Shown: positions 1 through 9,041, numbered from the stretch's first letter. The stretch is DNA of 64,000 nucleotides from Luteibaculum sp964627445 (GCA_964627445.1 CAZVJF010000002.1:248001-312000); one strand, 5' to 3'. Translations and numbers: made by a program. Notes: a model not told the origin generated them from the letters alone.

Positions 1-1132
1 AGGCAAAGCGTCTGTTGGAGTGGATGATGGTTTTACCAAACCACTGCTTTTTCACTTTGCCTTGGTTGTTAAGCACAAAAACTGCGGAGAATGCAAAGCG
101 GTCTTCGTTGGGGCGCAGCGAGCACAAATCGTTTGAAAGGACTTCGGGCAGCATGGGAATAACGCGGTCTACCAGGTAGACTGAGGTAGCGCGTTTGTAT
201 GCTTCTTTATCTAGGATAGAATCTTCTTGCAGGTAGTGCGTTACATCGGCAATGTGCACACCCACTTCGATTTCATCCTCGCTAATACGCTGGTAGGATA
301 GGGCGTCATCAAAATCCTTGGCATCGTGGGGATCTATGGTAAAGGTGGTTACTTCTCTAAAATCTTTGCGGTTGGATATTTCTTTGAGCTTTGGGTCTTT
401 GTAAAGCGCATCGGCCGCTTTAGAAACCGCTTCTGGAAATTGCGGAGGCAGATTGTATGCCACCATAACCGCATTAATCTCGGCCTCGTTTTCGCCAGGA
501 AAACCAAGTACCTGAATTATTTTGCCGTTGGGGTTTTTGGTCGGATCGTCCCAGACCAATAGCTCTACAACTACCTTTTGGCCGTCTATGGCTTTCTCGG
601 GGATGTTTTCTTCGCGGATATAAAAATCGGCTGGAACTTTGTCGTCATCGGGATGCACAAAACCGTATCCATCCACCCGTTCTAAGATACCCGTAAAAAT
701 CTTTTTGTTGCGCTCAATAACTTCGGCTACGCGGTACTCGTTACGTCCCCGTTTGTTGGTCACTGCTACTTTCACCAAATCTCCGTTCATTGCGGTACCC
801 GTATTGCGCGCAGCTATGAACAGGTCTTTGGCATTTTCAAGCAAGATGAAGCCTGTGCCTTTTCGGGTAATTTCAATGGTACCCACAATTTTATTGAGCT
901 GGGGGTTGTACTGATACTTGCCGCGCGCTTTTTCTACAATAACTTCCTTGGTTTTTAGCATTTCCAGGATGTCCAACACCATTTGGCGCGTTTCTTTATC
1001 GGAGATCTGAAGTTGGGCTGCTATCTGTTTGTAGTTAAGCGGCTTACTATGGTTGTGTTTAAAAATCTGGATAATGCCTTTCTCTAGGATGGCTTCAACT
1101 TTTCCGGGGGCAAAGCGTTTCTTCTTGGGCAT
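1..1132 (-). CDS. rnr: Ribonuclease R, 3' part cut by window edge
   Basis: This is a 3'-5' exoribonuclease of the RNase II/R family, which degrades structured RNA in the cytoplasm. The start codon is at 1130-1132, and the protein opens MPKKKRFAPGKVEAILEKG, a basic N-terminus followed by a winged-helix region. A cold-shock-type OB stretch follows (about residues 70-220). The RNB catalytic signature DPHDAKDFDDA lies near residues 265-280; its aspartates bind the catalytic magnesium ions. The remainder of the RNB domain and the S1 domain lie beyond position 1, so only about 377 residues are visible. It is divergent from the ferritin gene with 89 bases between starts. Confidence 0.93.
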   Translation of the reverse strand, partial: MPKKKRFAPGKVEAILEKGIIQIFKHNHSKPLNYKQIAAQLQISDKETRQMVLDILEMLKTKEVIVEKARGKYQYNPQLNKIVGTIEITRKGTGFILLENAKDLFIAARNTGTAMNGDLVKVAVTNKRGRNEYRVAEVIERNKKIFTGILERVDGYGFVHPDDDKVPADFYIREENIPEKAIDGQKVVVELLVWDDPTKNPNGKIIQVLGFPGENEAEINAVMVAYNLPPQFPEAVSKAADALYKDPKLKEISNRKDFREVTTFTIDPHDAKDFDDALSYQRISEDEIEVGVHIADVTHYLQEDSILDKEAYKRATSVYLVDRVIPMLPEVLSNDLCSLRPNEDRFAFSAVFVLNNQGKVKKQWFGKTIIHSNRRFA

Positions 1133-1221
1133 TTATAAGTAGACAGGTTTTAAATTATGCCAAGGTAAAACTTAAGTGCTGTAAAGCCATTACCTTAGTA
1201 TAAACTTGAAAGAAAAAGACC

Positions 1222-1734
1222 ATGAACAGTAAGATACTAGCAGCCCTAAACGAGCAAATTAAGACAGAGGCTACATCCTCGCAGGTGTATCTGGCCATGG
1301 CTTGTTGGGCAGAAGTTAAGGGTTATGAAGGAATTGCCAACTTTTTGTACCAGCATTCCGATGAAGAGCGCATGCATATGTTAAAACTCGTGAAGTTTAT
1401 TAACGAACGCGGGGGTGTTGCTATCGTTCCGGCTTTGGAACAGCCCAAAGTAGAATACAGTGGCCTAACGGGTGTGTTTGAAGAATTGCTGGCACACGAG
1501 ACTAACGTTACCCAAGAGATCAACAACATTGTGCACTTGTGCTTGCAGGAAAACGACTACACCACGCACAATTTTCTGCAGTGGTATGTAAACGAGCAAT
1601 TAGAGGAAGAAGCCTTGGCCCGCACCCTTTTAGATAAGTTAAAGCTTATTGACAATGACAAAAGCGGTTTGTACATGTTCGATAGGGACATAGCAGGATT
1701 CTCCGTAAAATCGGAGGCCAACGCTGGCGCTTAA
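1222..1734 (+). CDS. ftnA: Bacterial non-heme ferritin
   Basis: A 170-residue iron-storage ferritin, the usual length for FtnA. It forms 24-subunit shells that oxidise Fe(II) and store it as mineral in the cytoplasm. The di-iron ferroxidase ligands align well: E16, E49 and H52 (in DEERMH), E93 (in AHET), Q126 and E129 (in EQLEEE), each one position before the E. coli FtnA equivalents. No haem-binding methionine of bacterioferritin is apparent. It is monocistronic: a strong hairpin terminator follows, and the next gene starts 77 bases downstream. The shared divergent region with rnr shows no exact TANNTTTG element. Confidence 0.95.
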   Translation: MNSKILAALNEQIKTEATSSQVYLAMACWAEVKGYEGIANFLYQHSDEERMHMLKLVKFINERGGVAIVPALEQPKVEYSGLTGVFEELLAHETNVTQEINNIVHLCLQENDYTTHNFLQWYVNEQLEEEALARTLLDKLKLIDNDKSGLYMFDRDIAGFSVKSEANAGA

Positions 1735-1763
1735 CAACTTAGCGGATTTACCATTACATTTAA

Positions 1764-1800
1764 CCTCGAATAGCATGCTATTCGGGGTTTTTTATTTTTT
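1764..1800 (+). terminator. Rho-independent terminator of ferritin gene
   Basis: The two arms CCTCGAATAGC and GCTATTCGGGG (1764-1787) form an 11-bp stem with one G-U pair and a very short loop, followed by a T-rich run at 1788-1800. It lies 29 bases after the ferritin stop codon. Confidence 0.9.
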
Positions 1801-1811
1801 GGAAAGGTTAA

Positions 1812-3215
1812 ATGCATACCTTTCCTAAGACAGTACAAGAATCCATGTCCACACCCAAGGGGAAAATTAACGTACACGATGTTTCGGAAGAGCGCATGCA
1901 ACGTGCCCTGGATTTGGTATACGCCATGTTACCAGACGAGATGGCCGATGAGATTCTCGAGGGTAAAAAGCCCAAGGCACGCCACTACAGCAATGTAAGC
2001 ATCCTGTTTACCGACATAAAGAACTTCACCAAAATAGCGGAAGATTACAGGCCACAAGAACTTGTTGAGATATTAAACCGCTATTTCACCAAATTCGACT
2101 CTATCGCTTCCCAATATGGGGTGGAGCGCGTTAAAACCATAGGCGATAGCTTTATGGGAGTTGCCGGATGCCCACAGCGTAAAAAGGAACATGCCGTGAT
2201 GGCGGCTCTCGCAGCCAGAGAAATACAGCAGTGGCTACACGGAAAGAAAGAGCGCTACAAGGCAGCAGGGGAGGACTACATAGAAATTAAGGTAGGCATA
2301 CACAGTGGAGAAGTAGTAGCCGGGATCATTGGGAAATTCCGCTATGCTTTCGATGTATGGGGCGACTCAGTGAACCTGGCTTTTCGCATGCAAGAAAACT
2401 GCGAGCCCGGTAAAATAAACGTATCTGAAGCTACGTACTATAAGATACGGCCCTTTTTTGATATGAAACCACGCGGGCCCGTAAAGACCAAACACAAGGG
2501 ACTGGTGGATATGTACTATGTATCAGACATAAAGCAGGGCTTGCACCACGAGGGCAAACCCAATGAAAAGTTCTGGGAAATGGTAGATCTACTGTACTAT
2601 GGTAAGCTAGACTACTTGGGCCTAGAGCGAGACTTGCTGAAGTTCTTAAAGCAACGTTTGCCAAAGGATCTGCATTACCACGGAATACACCATACCGAGT
2701 ATGTAACCCAAACGGCAGAGCGCATTGCTCTGGCAGAAGGAATTCGTGGTGAAGCGCTGTTGATAATAAAAACAGCGGCCTTGTTTCACGATGCAGGGTT
2801 TGTAGAGCAGTACAACCACAACGAAAGCACTGGAGCTACTATGGCGAAAACCTGGTTGCCCAAGTACGGATACACGCCAGAACAGGTGGCTCAGGTATGT
2901 GATTTGGTTATGGCCACTCGAGTGCCACAAGAGCCCAAAAATCAATTGCAGCGCATTATTTGCGATGCGGACCTGTTTTATTTAGGAAGCCCAAACTTTC
3001 ATGCCGTGGCAGATACCTTGTTCCAAGAACTAAAGGATAGGCAAGTGGTACAAAACAAACGCGACTGGGATGCCGTGCAGATTAAGTTTCTAACGCAGCA
3101 TACCTATCATACAGATTTTGCCAATAAAAAAGCTCAGCCCGGAAAGCTGCGCCACTTAGAAGAAATAAAAGAACGGTATCAGCAAGATCGTTACCCTGCA
3201 AATACCCCGCTGTAA
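1812..3215 (+). CDS. Class III adenylate cyclase fused to HD phosphohydrolase domain
   Basis: This 467-residue soluble protein has two parts. Residues about 55-240 are a class III nucleotide cyclase domain: metal-binding aspartates D68 (FTDIKNFT) and D112 (TIGDSFM), adenine-selecting pair K108 and D181 (FDVWGDSVN), and transition-state residues N188 and R192. These point to cAMP rather than cGMP synthesis. Residues about 285-430 are an HD-type phosphohydrolase with H293/H294, the H326-D327 doublet (ALFHDAGF) and D385/D387. There is no signal peptide or transmembrane segment. A later start at M12 is possible. The 3' end overlaps that of the convergent universal stress gene by 25 bases. Whether the HD domain hydrolyses the cyclase product or another phosphate ester is not visible from sequence. 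Confidence 0.85.
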   Translation: MHTFPKTVQESMSTPKGKINVHDVSEERMQRALDLVYAMLPDEMADEILEGKKPKARHYSNVSILFTDIKNFTKIAEDYRPQELVEILNRYFTKFDSIASQYGVERVKTIGDSFMGVAGCPQRKKEHAVMAALAAREIQQWLHGKKERYKAAGEDYIEIKVGIHSGEVVAGIIGKFRYAFDVWGDSVNLAFRMQENCEPGKINVSEATYYKIRPFFDMKPRGPVKTKHKGLVDMYYVSDIKQGLHHEGKPNEKFWEMVDLLYYGKLDYLGLERDLLKFLKQRLPKDLHYHGIHHTEYVTQTAERIALAEGIRGEALLIIKTAALFHDAGFVEQYNHNESTGATMAKTWLPKYGYTPEQVAQVCDLVMATRVPQEPKNQLQRIICDADLFYLGSPNFHAVADTLFQELKDRQVVQNKRDWDAVQIKFLTQHTYHTDFANKKAQPGKLRHLEEIKERYQQDRYPANTPL

Positions 3216-4024
3216 ACCGTACTGTCTTTCGGGTTTACAACTAATACTGGAATTTTCTCTTTATTGGTAATTACGCGCTGCTCTAACTGCGATCCCAGGC
3301 GGTTAAAAATGCCAATATCAGACATGTTCATAACCGTAATAAGGTCGGCATTTTTCTCTTTTCCTATTTCAGCAATCTCATCCCCAAATTTGGCACCACT
3401 GTGTTTACCGTGTGTAATGGTGTGCTTCACATCGCGCTCTGAAAAGAAGTTGCTGGCGTACTTCAAGTTTAGCTTAACACGCTGGCCATAGTCTTCATCG
3501 GGTTCGTAAGCCGTAATGAGGTGTATGGTGGCATTAAAGTAGGAGCCCAGAGCAGCCGCGTACGCGAATTTCTGTTTTGTAGAGGAGTCTAGGGTTATGG
3601 GAACTATGATATCGTCATAGCCGCCCTCTTTCATCAGTTTTTCCTGCACAATGATAAAAGGTACTTGAGACTCTTTCACCACTTTTAACGCATTGCTACC
3701 GGTAATAAACTGCATGCCTTTCATTCCATGCGTACCCATAAATATTAGGCTGGCATGTATTTCTTCGGCAAAGCCTTTTATGTCGTCATAGATGTTTCCA
3801 GAGCGTACTACAGTTTCTACGGGAATATCAAAGTGGATCTCTTTTACCAAGCGAATCTCTTGATCGAGTTTGCGCTCTGCTTCGGAGCGTTGGTCTTCAT
3901 CACTAATAATGTGGATAAGCCAAACCTCAGAGTTAGTAGCCTTTGCAGTATATGCAGCGTGGTTTATAGCGCATTCTGCAACCTTGGTAAAATCTGTAGC
4001 AACAAGTATCTTTTTCTTAGACAT
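3191..4024 (-). CDS. Tandem-domain universal stress protein
   Basis: A 277-residue cytoplasmic protein made of two UspA-like halves (about 1-140 and 145-277). The first opens KKILVATDFTKVAECAINHA and carries MGTHGMKGMQFITGSNALKV, a variant of the ATP-binding G-x2-G-x9-GS loop. The second half is more diverged, ending in PVLVVNP. It is likely co-transcribed as the last gene of the binding-protein/marC set (10-base gap from marC). Its role is inferred as stress or nucleotide sensing; no specific partner is evident. Confidence 0.88.
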   Translation of the reverse strand: MSKKKILVATDFTKVAECAINHAAYTAKATNSEVWLIHIISDEDQRSEAERKLDQEIRLVKEIHFDIPVETVVRSGNIYDDIKGFAEEIHASLIFMGTHGMKGMQFITGSNALKVVKESQVPFIIVQEKLMKEGGYDDIIVPITLDSSTKQKFAYAAALGSYFNATIHLITAYEPDEDYGQRVKLNLKYASNFFSERDVKHTITHGKHSGAKFGDEIAEIGKEKNADLITVMNMSDIGIFNRLGSQLEQRVITNKEKIPVLVVNPKDSTVYSGVFAG

Positions 4025-4034
4025 GTAGCAATTG

Positions 4035-4676
4035 TTAAACTTGGGTGAGCGCCAAATATACAGAAGTTATACCTCCAATAATATACTGTACCCCAATACT
4101 CATGACAATAAAGCCAATGATTCGCGACAGCGACTTAAATCCAGCCCTACCCAAAAAAGCTAATAGTTTGGGAGCTACACGCAAAAAAACATAGGTAAGT
4201 AAGGCCGTTAAAACGATAACACCCGCTATGAGCAGGTAGTCTTGAATTTGGTTGTAGGACTCTTTAATACCGATAAGGTAGGATATGCTTCCGGGCCCAG
4301 AAAGCATGGGAATAGCAAGCGGAGTAAGCGAAATATCGTCTTTCTCCAAAGCCTCTTTCTTCACCTTGCGGTCGATAGAGCGGTTTTTCGCAAACTCGCC
4401 CTTAAGCAACGAGGAACCCGAACCAAAGATGATGAGCCCACCCGCAATGCGCATGGCATCTACGGTGATTCCAAAAAACTTTAGAATGTAAATTCCCAGG
4501 AAGAAAGCTACCAAAAGGATGATACAGAAAAACAGGGCGGCTCGCCCTGCTATTCTAGATCGTTGTGCGGGGGTGTCATCGGGAGTAAGAGCCAGGAACA
4601 CAGGCATGGCGCCAATGGGGTTTACTACCGAAAACAAGCCAGCAATAAGCGAAAGGAAAACACCGATGCTTACCAT
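4035..4676 (-). CDS. MarC family inner-membrane protein
   Basis: A 213-residue polytopic membrane protein with about six hydrophobic helices. It has typical MarC features: the early VNPIGAMPVFLALT segment, the central AIPMLSGPGSISYLIG segment and a final GFIVMSIGVQYIIGGI helix. The length matches the family. The function of MarC/UPF0056 proteins is not firmly known; the old multiple-antibiotic-resistance link was withdrawn. Its start overlaps the stop of the upstream binding-protein gene by 7 bases, indicating translational coupling. Confidence 0.9.
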   Translation of the reverse strand: MVSIGVFLSLIAGLFSVVNPIGAMPVFLALTPDDTPAQRSRIAGRAALFFCIILLVAFFLGIYILKFFGITVDAMRIAGGLIIFGSGSSLLKGEFAKNRSIDRKVKKEALEKDDISLTPLAIPMLSGPGSISYLIGIKESYNQIQDYLLIAGVIVLTALLTYVFLRVAPKLLAFLGRAGFKSLSRIIGFIVMSIGVQYIIGGITSVYLALTQV

Positions 4677-5515
4677 GGATTAACCTCTACGGCCTCAATA
4701 ACTTCGTAACCCAAATATTTTTCTAGGATATCGCGGTACTGCTTGGTAGCGGTAAAGCCGAATCCACTCTCAAAGAACTCTTCCATTAGCCTTCCAACCA
4801 TTTCGTCTTTGTTGCTAATAAACCCAAAAGCCTCGTTGTTGCGGTTGGCATCGCGGTGAATTTTAATGTAAGTGTCTGGATTGCTTTTTACATAAGACCA
4901 GTAGTTTAACACATCCATATAACCAATGAGGGTAGAATCTTCCTTGATATACTTAGGAAGTGCCTGTTGCTCCTTAATGTATTCCATGGAAAGCACAGTA
5001 CCGTTTTTACTTAAATCTTTAAGGTATTGCTCGTGCACGGAGTTGGCTGTGGTGGCAGCTCGAAGGCCTTGGTTAGCGTAGGCAGTAACATCGAGATTGG
5101 ATGGCACCCAGCCCGCAGATACCAAAACAGAGATGTTCTTAAGATAAGGACCCGAAAAATCAAAATACTGCGCACGTTCTGCATTCATGGTAACCGTACC
5201 GGCACCAATAAAGCGGGTTTTGGCTTGTTTGCAAGCTTCGTAAAACTGTGGGAAGTCCTTGTAGTTTTTGTAGCGAAAAGTAAGCGCCACACCCTTTTTC
5301 TCTTGGGCCCACTGCGTAAAGGCATGTAGGATCTCTTTTTCTATTCCAACAAGCTCCTTTCCCTGGTTATAAAAAAATGGGTATCGATCCAAATACTTTA
5401 CCTGTACTTCCATACTGGCGGGATACTCATATACTTCGGATTTTGAAGTGTCTGTAATAGCCTGAGATACAAGGCTAAATAGTCCGATGATAAAAGTTAG
5501 CACCAAATTTTTCAT
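4670..5515 (-). CDS. Periplasmic amino-acid-type substrate-binding protein
   Basis: A 281-residue protein with a signal peptide (MKNLVLTFIIGLFSLVSQA). It is followed by a family 3 solute-binding fold (SBP_bac_3): a YPFFYNQGKELVGIEKEILHAF segment near residue 45, then RAQYFDFSGPYLKN and NVSVLVSAG-like segments. It presumably binds a small amino-acid-like ligand in the periplasm. No ABC permease or ATPase gene is nearby. Instead it is coupled to marC and usp, so it may act as a sensor or with a distant transporter. It is the first gene of this minus-strand set. Confidence 0.8.
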   Translation of the reverse strand: MKNLVLTFIIGLFSLVSQAITDTSKSEVYEYPASMEVQVKYLDRYPFFYNQGKELVGIEKEILHAFTQWAQEKKGVALTFRYKNYKDFPQFYEACKQAKTRFIGAGTVTMNAERAQYFDFSGPYLKNISVLVSAGWVPSNLDVTAYANQGLRAATTANSVHEQYLKDLSKNGTVLSMEYIKEQQALPKYIKEDSTLIGYMDVLNYWSYVKSNPDTYIKIHRDANRNNEAFGFISNKDEMVGRLMEEFFESGFGFTATKQYRDILEKYLGYEVIEAVEVNPW

Positions 5516-5634
5516 TGCTTAGGAATTTAATATTGTCTGAATTTTGGCGCAAATGTCTGAAAAAGAATCCTTGCGTAGGATTACCCAAATGTTAAATCCA
5601 CGAAAATATTGGAAGAAAGGCAGTTAGGGGTCGA

Positions 5635-6336
5635 CTAAAGGGACTGAATGTCCAGTAGCCTTACAATATGCTGGCGTAATTTGTCTTTTACCTCTTGCAT
5701 ATTGAGCTCGTGACCCAGTTCGCGCTGCATGGAAGTCACATCCTTGTCATCAATACCGCAGGGAACGATATTCTTAAAAAGGTCGAGGTCGGTATTTACA
5801 TTAAAAGCAAAGCCGTGCATGGTTACCCAGCGCGAGCACTTAACCCCCAAGGCGCAAATTTTACGGGCTTTTTTGGGGTCTTCCGGATCCAACCATACAC
5901 CGGTGTATTTGGGCAAGCGTTCGCCTTGAATACCGTATTCGGCCAGGGTAAGAATTACAGCCTCTTCTAAAGTGCGTAGGTAGCGGTGGATGTCGGTAAA
6001 AAACTGGTCGAGGTCCAATATGGGATACCCCACTATTTGTCCAGGACCGTGGTAGGTAATGTCGCCACCGCGGTTGATGGGATAGTAGCTAATGTGGCGC
6101 TCTTTAAGCTCTGGTTCGCTTAAAAGCAAATGCTCGGGCTTGCCACTTTTACCTAAGGTGTATACGTGCGGATGTTCGCAAAAAATGAGGTGGTTTTCTG
6201 GAAGGACTTGTTCCGTCTCGGGTAACTCTCGGTTTTTGGTTTTGGCAGCTACAATAGCGTCAAAGACCTCGGTCTGGTAGTCCCAGGTTTCTTTGTAGTC
6301 GGCCAGACCCAGATCATGAAAGTGCGTTTTTCGCAT
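5635..6336 (-). CDS. lipB: Octanoyl-[acyl-carrier-protein]:protein N-octanoyltransferase
   Basis: A 233-residue lipoate-biosynthesis enzyme that moves octanoyl groups from ACP to lipoyl domains. The LipB signature NRGGDITYHGPGQIVGYPI is present near residue 90. The catalytic lysine is in ALGVKCSRWVTMHGFAFNV and the catalytic cysteine in NIVPCGIDDKDVTSM. Its start codon overlaps the pgi/pmi stop by one base (TAATG), so the two are translationally coupled. lipA is not in the window. Confidence 0.96.
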   Translation of the reverse strand: MRKTHFHDLGLADYKETWDYQTEVFDAIVAAKTKNRELPETEQVLPENHLIFCEHPHVYTLGKSGKPEHLLLSEPELKERHISYYPINRGGDITYHGPGQIVGYPILDLDQFFTDIHRYLRTLEEAVILTLAEYGIQGERLPKYTGVWLDPEDPKKARKICALGVKCSRWVTMHGFAFNVNTDLDLFKNIVPCGIDDKDVTSMQRELGHELNMQEVKDKLRQHIVRLLDIQSL

Positions 6337-7316
6337 TAAATTTTAGCTAGCGATCCTTTTAGGAAATCAATCACATTGACCTCAACGGGATCTACTCCGC
6401 GAAGTTCGGCTAAGTAGCAAGAAATCCAATCGCCCAGGTGAATGAGGTACAAGGAACGCTGTACACGGGTATCGCCTTTGGAGACAATATCAATAAGTGT
6501 TTCTGTGTAGTTGCCCATAATTTCACCCGATATACGAAAGCGTTCTTTAGTGCGCACGTGGTCATCAGCATTGCGGAAATTGATGACTGCAATGTTGTTA
6601 TCGCCTCCGGCCCATCCAACCAACTCGTTGTGATTCATTTCGGGCAAAGCGTGGTGCCAGCAAAGCACTTTGGCATTTTCATTGAGCTGTTGACGCAAGC
6701 GCACCGCTACGGCTTCGTAAAGTGCCTCTGCGTATATCACAGTGCGTTTTCCGTGTATTGCTTTGGCAATGTTTTTGGCTTCCTCTTTTATGGCATCCAA
6801 GTTTTGAGAAAGCGTATCCAGCGCTTTTTCAAACTCTGTTCTGGTGATAAAGTTGGCGTAGCCCAGGCGCTCAAAAAGGGTAGTGAGTTGGGTTATGCTA
6901 TAACCGAGGGCGGCACGGGGTGGTAATCCTCCCGGAATAACCACATGATCCAACCCTTTTTCTTTAGCAATGTCTATTACTTTTCCACCCGATGAGATGC
7001 AAAATACCTTAGCTCCCGCTGCTAAGGCTTGTTCCAAAGAAGCTAAAGTTTCTTCGGTATTGCCGCTATACGAGCACGCCACCACCAAAGATTTTTTGGA
7101 GACAAAGGCTGGCAAGTTGTAATTGCTGTTTACTATTACGGGAACCGCACAACTGTCGGCCACCCACTGCGAAACAATGCGACCGCCAATGCCAGAGCCG
7201 CCTAAACCGGTAATCACTACATTCTCAAAAATGGCTTCTCCGGTTACCTTAATGCCTTCGGCTATGGTAAGTCCTTCGGAAACGTGCTTGGGAAAATCGG
7301 AAACGAGCTCTTGCAT
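6336..7316 (-). CDS. Bifunctional phosphoglucose/phosphomannose isomerase
   Basis: A SIS-domain isomerase interconverting glucose-6-P, fructose-6-P and mannose-6-P. I chose the start at 7314-7316 (MQELVSDFPKHVSEGL, 326 residues). An upstream in-frame ATG at 7388 would add 24 cysteine-rich hydrophobic residues unlike the family. Key motifs are TGLGGSGIGGR (residues about 34-44), SCSYSGNTEET-like phosphate loop VACSYSGNTEET, and the C-terminal domain with LPEMNHNELVGW. The length fits the bacterial/archaeal bifunctional PGI/PMI family rather than classical 550-residue Pgi. It is coupled to lipB downstream. Confidence 0.9.
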   Translation of the reverse strand: MQELVSDFPKHVSEGLTIAEGIKVTGEAIFENVVITGLGGSGIGGRIVSQWVADSCAVPVIVNSNYNLPAFVSKKSLVVACSYSGNTEETLASLEQALAAGAKVFCISSGGKVIDIAKEKGLDHVVIPGGLPPRAALGYSITQLTTLFERLGYANFITRTEFEKALDTLSQNLDAIKEEAKNIAKAIHGKRTVIYAEALYEAVAVRLRQQLNENAKVLCWHHALPEMNHNELVGWAGGDNNIAVINFRNADDHVRTKERFRISGEIMGNYTETLIDIVSKGDTRVQRSLYLIHLGDWISCYLAELRGVDPVEVNVIDFLKGSLAKI

Positions 7317-7398
7317 TTTTACGCTTTTGCAGCAAAAAAAGCAATAAATGCCGAAAACAATACTACTAGAAGCAGGTAATAACTGCAAAATAACAAGC

Positions 7399-7430
7399 TT
7401 GCAAAGGGCCTAAGCATTTAAATATCTTTG
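7399..7430 (+). promoter_or_regulatory. Bacteroidota-type promoter of lysS
   Basis: TTG at 7399-7401, a 21-base spacer and TATCTTTG at 7423-7430 match the Bacteroidota sigma-A consensus TTG-N17-23-TANNTTTG. The lysS ATG follows 16 bases after the -7 element, giving a very short leader. Confidence 0.75.
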
Positions 7431-7446
7431 CCGCAAAATTTACCAC

Positions 7447-8973
7447 ATGGCGCAGCAGTACAGCGAACAGGAAAACATACGAAGAGAAGCATTGGAACAA
7501 CTAAGATCGCTGGGTATAGATCCCTATCCCGCAGCGGAGTTTAAGGTTTCACACTACTCCTCGGACGTTTTGGAGGGATACCAAGAAGGCAGCGAAGATT
7601 TTCAGGAGGTTACCCTGGCAGGGCGCCTGATGTCCCGCAGAATTATGGGAAAAGCCTCTTTTGCCGAGCTGTTGGATGCCAAGGGTAGAATACAAATTTA
7701 CGTGGCGCGCGATGAAATTGCTCCGGGCGAAGACAAAGCATTGTACAACCAAGTATTTAAGAAGCTGTTGGATATTGGCGATTTCATCGGAGTAAAGGGC
7801 CACGCCTTTGTTACCAAAACGGGCCATACTTCCATCCACGTAAAGGAGTTGGTGGTGTTATCCAAATCGCTTAAACCCTTACCGCTGCCCAAAACCGATG
7901 CCGAGGGTAACGTACACGATGCTTTTACCGACCCCGAATTGCGCTACCGCAGACGCTATGTGGACCTAGTGGTAAATCCGCAGGTTAGAAAAACCTTCGA
8001 AGCGCGCACCAAGGCCATGAATGCTATGCGCAACTTCTTTAACGAGCGGGGCTATTTGGAAGTAGAAACACCTATTTTGCAACCCATTCCGGGGGGTGCA
8101 GCGGCACGTCCGTTTATTACCCACCACAATGCTTTGGACATACCCTTATACCTGCGTATTGCGAATGAGCTGTATCTAAAACGCCTCATTGTGGGTGGAT
8201 TTGATGGGGTGTATGAGTTTGCCAAAGACTTCCGCAACGAGGGAATGGATAGAACCCACAACCCCGAGTTTACGGTGATGGAAATCTATGTAGCCTACAA
8301 AGACTATTTGTGGATGATGGATTTCACCGAAAAAATGATTCGCCACACCGTGCAAGCGGTAACGGGTGGAGAGCAGGTGACCATGGGCAACAACGAGATA
8401 GACTTCTCCAAGCCTTTTGAGCGCCTCACCATGATAGACGCCATTAAGAAATATGCCAAGGTGGATATTACCGGTAAAAATGCCGAGGAGCTCATGGACA
8501 TTGCCAAAAGTCTGGGCGTTGAGGTAGACGATAGCATGGGCAAAGGCAAACTCATTGATGAAATATTTGGAGAGACTTGCGAGGAGCACCTCATCCAGCC
8601 GACCTTTATTATGGATTATCCGGTGGAAATGAGCCCGCTGTGCAAGCGCCACAGGGAAAACCCAGAGCTTACCGAGCGTTTCGAACTTATTGTAAATGGA
8701 AAAGAAATAGCCAATGCCTACTCCGAGCTTAACGATCCGATAGACCAACTGGGCCGTTTCCAGGAGCAATTGGAGCTAGCCGAGAAAGGCGATGACGAAG
8801 CCATGTTTATTGACCAGGACTTTGTGCGTGCACTAGAATACGGTATGCCACCCACATCGGGTATGGGTATTGGTATTGATAGGTTTGTAATGCTGCTAAC
8901 CAACAACAGTTCCATACAAGAAGTATTGTTTTTCCCGCAGATGCGTCCGGAAAAAGCAACCGAACCCCAATAA
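7447..8973 (+). CDS. lysS: Lysyl-tRNA synthetase, class II
   Basis: A 508-residue class II aminoacyl-tRNA synthetase. An N-terminal OB-fold anticodon-binding domain (about residues 50-150) is followed by the catalytic core. Class II motif 1 is in ARTKAMNAMRNFFNERGYLEVETPIL, motif 2 in KDFRNEGMDRTHNPEFTVMEIY, and motif 3 is GMGIGIDRFVMLLTN near the C-terminus. The length is normal. A consensus promoter precedes it and a hairpin terminator follows, so it is monocistronic. Confidence 0.98.
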   Translation: MAQQYSEQENIRREALEQLRSLGIDPYPAAEFKVSHYSSDVLEGYQEGSEDFQEVTLAGRLMSRRIMGKASFAELLDAKGRIQIYVARDEIAPGEDKALYNQVFKKLLDIGDFIGVKGHAFVTKTGHTSIHVKELVVLSKSLKPLPLPKTDAEGNVHDAFTDPELRYRRRYVDLVVNPQVRKTFEARTKAMNAMRNFFNERGYLEVETPILQPIPGGAAARPFITHHNALDIPLYLRIANELYLKRLIVGGFDGVYEFAKDFRNEGMDRTHNPEFTVMEIYVAYKDYLWMMDFTEKMIRHTVQAVTGGEQVTMGNNEIDFSKPFERLTMIDAIKKYAKVDITGKNAEELMDIAKSLGVEVDDSMGKGKLIDEIFGETCEEHLIQPTFIMDYPVEMSPLCKRHRENPELTERFELIVNGKEIANAYSELNDPIDQLGRFQEQLELAEKGDDEAMFIDQDFVRALEYGMPPTSGMGIGIDRFVMLLTNNSSIQEVLFFPQMRPEKATEPQ

Positions 8974-8976
8974 TAT

Positions 8977-8999
8977 AAAGCTCCTTAACGGAGCTTTTT
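8977..8999 (+). terminator. Rho-independent terminator of lysS
   Basis: The stem AAAGCTCC / GGAGCTTT (8977-8984 with 8990-8997) has a TTAAC loop and a T run to 8999. It lies immediately after the lysS stop. Confidence 0.88.
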
Positions 9000-9041
9000 C
9001 TTTCTAAAGCCCCAGCAATTATATATTAGCAGCTTTATTCC

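Noticed and set aside
6438..6926. 162-codon frame opposite the phosphoglucose/phosphomannose isomerase gene
   Set aside because: It lies antisense within a well-supported gene and its translation shows no family signature.
7317..7388. N-terminal extension of the phosphoglucose/phosphomannose isomerase
   Set aside because: The extra 24 residues are cysteine-rich and hydrophobic, unlike a cytoplasmic SIS-domain enzyme, and a downstream ATG gives a family-typical N-terminus.
8176..8769. 197-codon open frame opposite lysS
   Set aside because: It is fully antisense to conserved lysS codons, has no recognisable motif and no promoter or start context.
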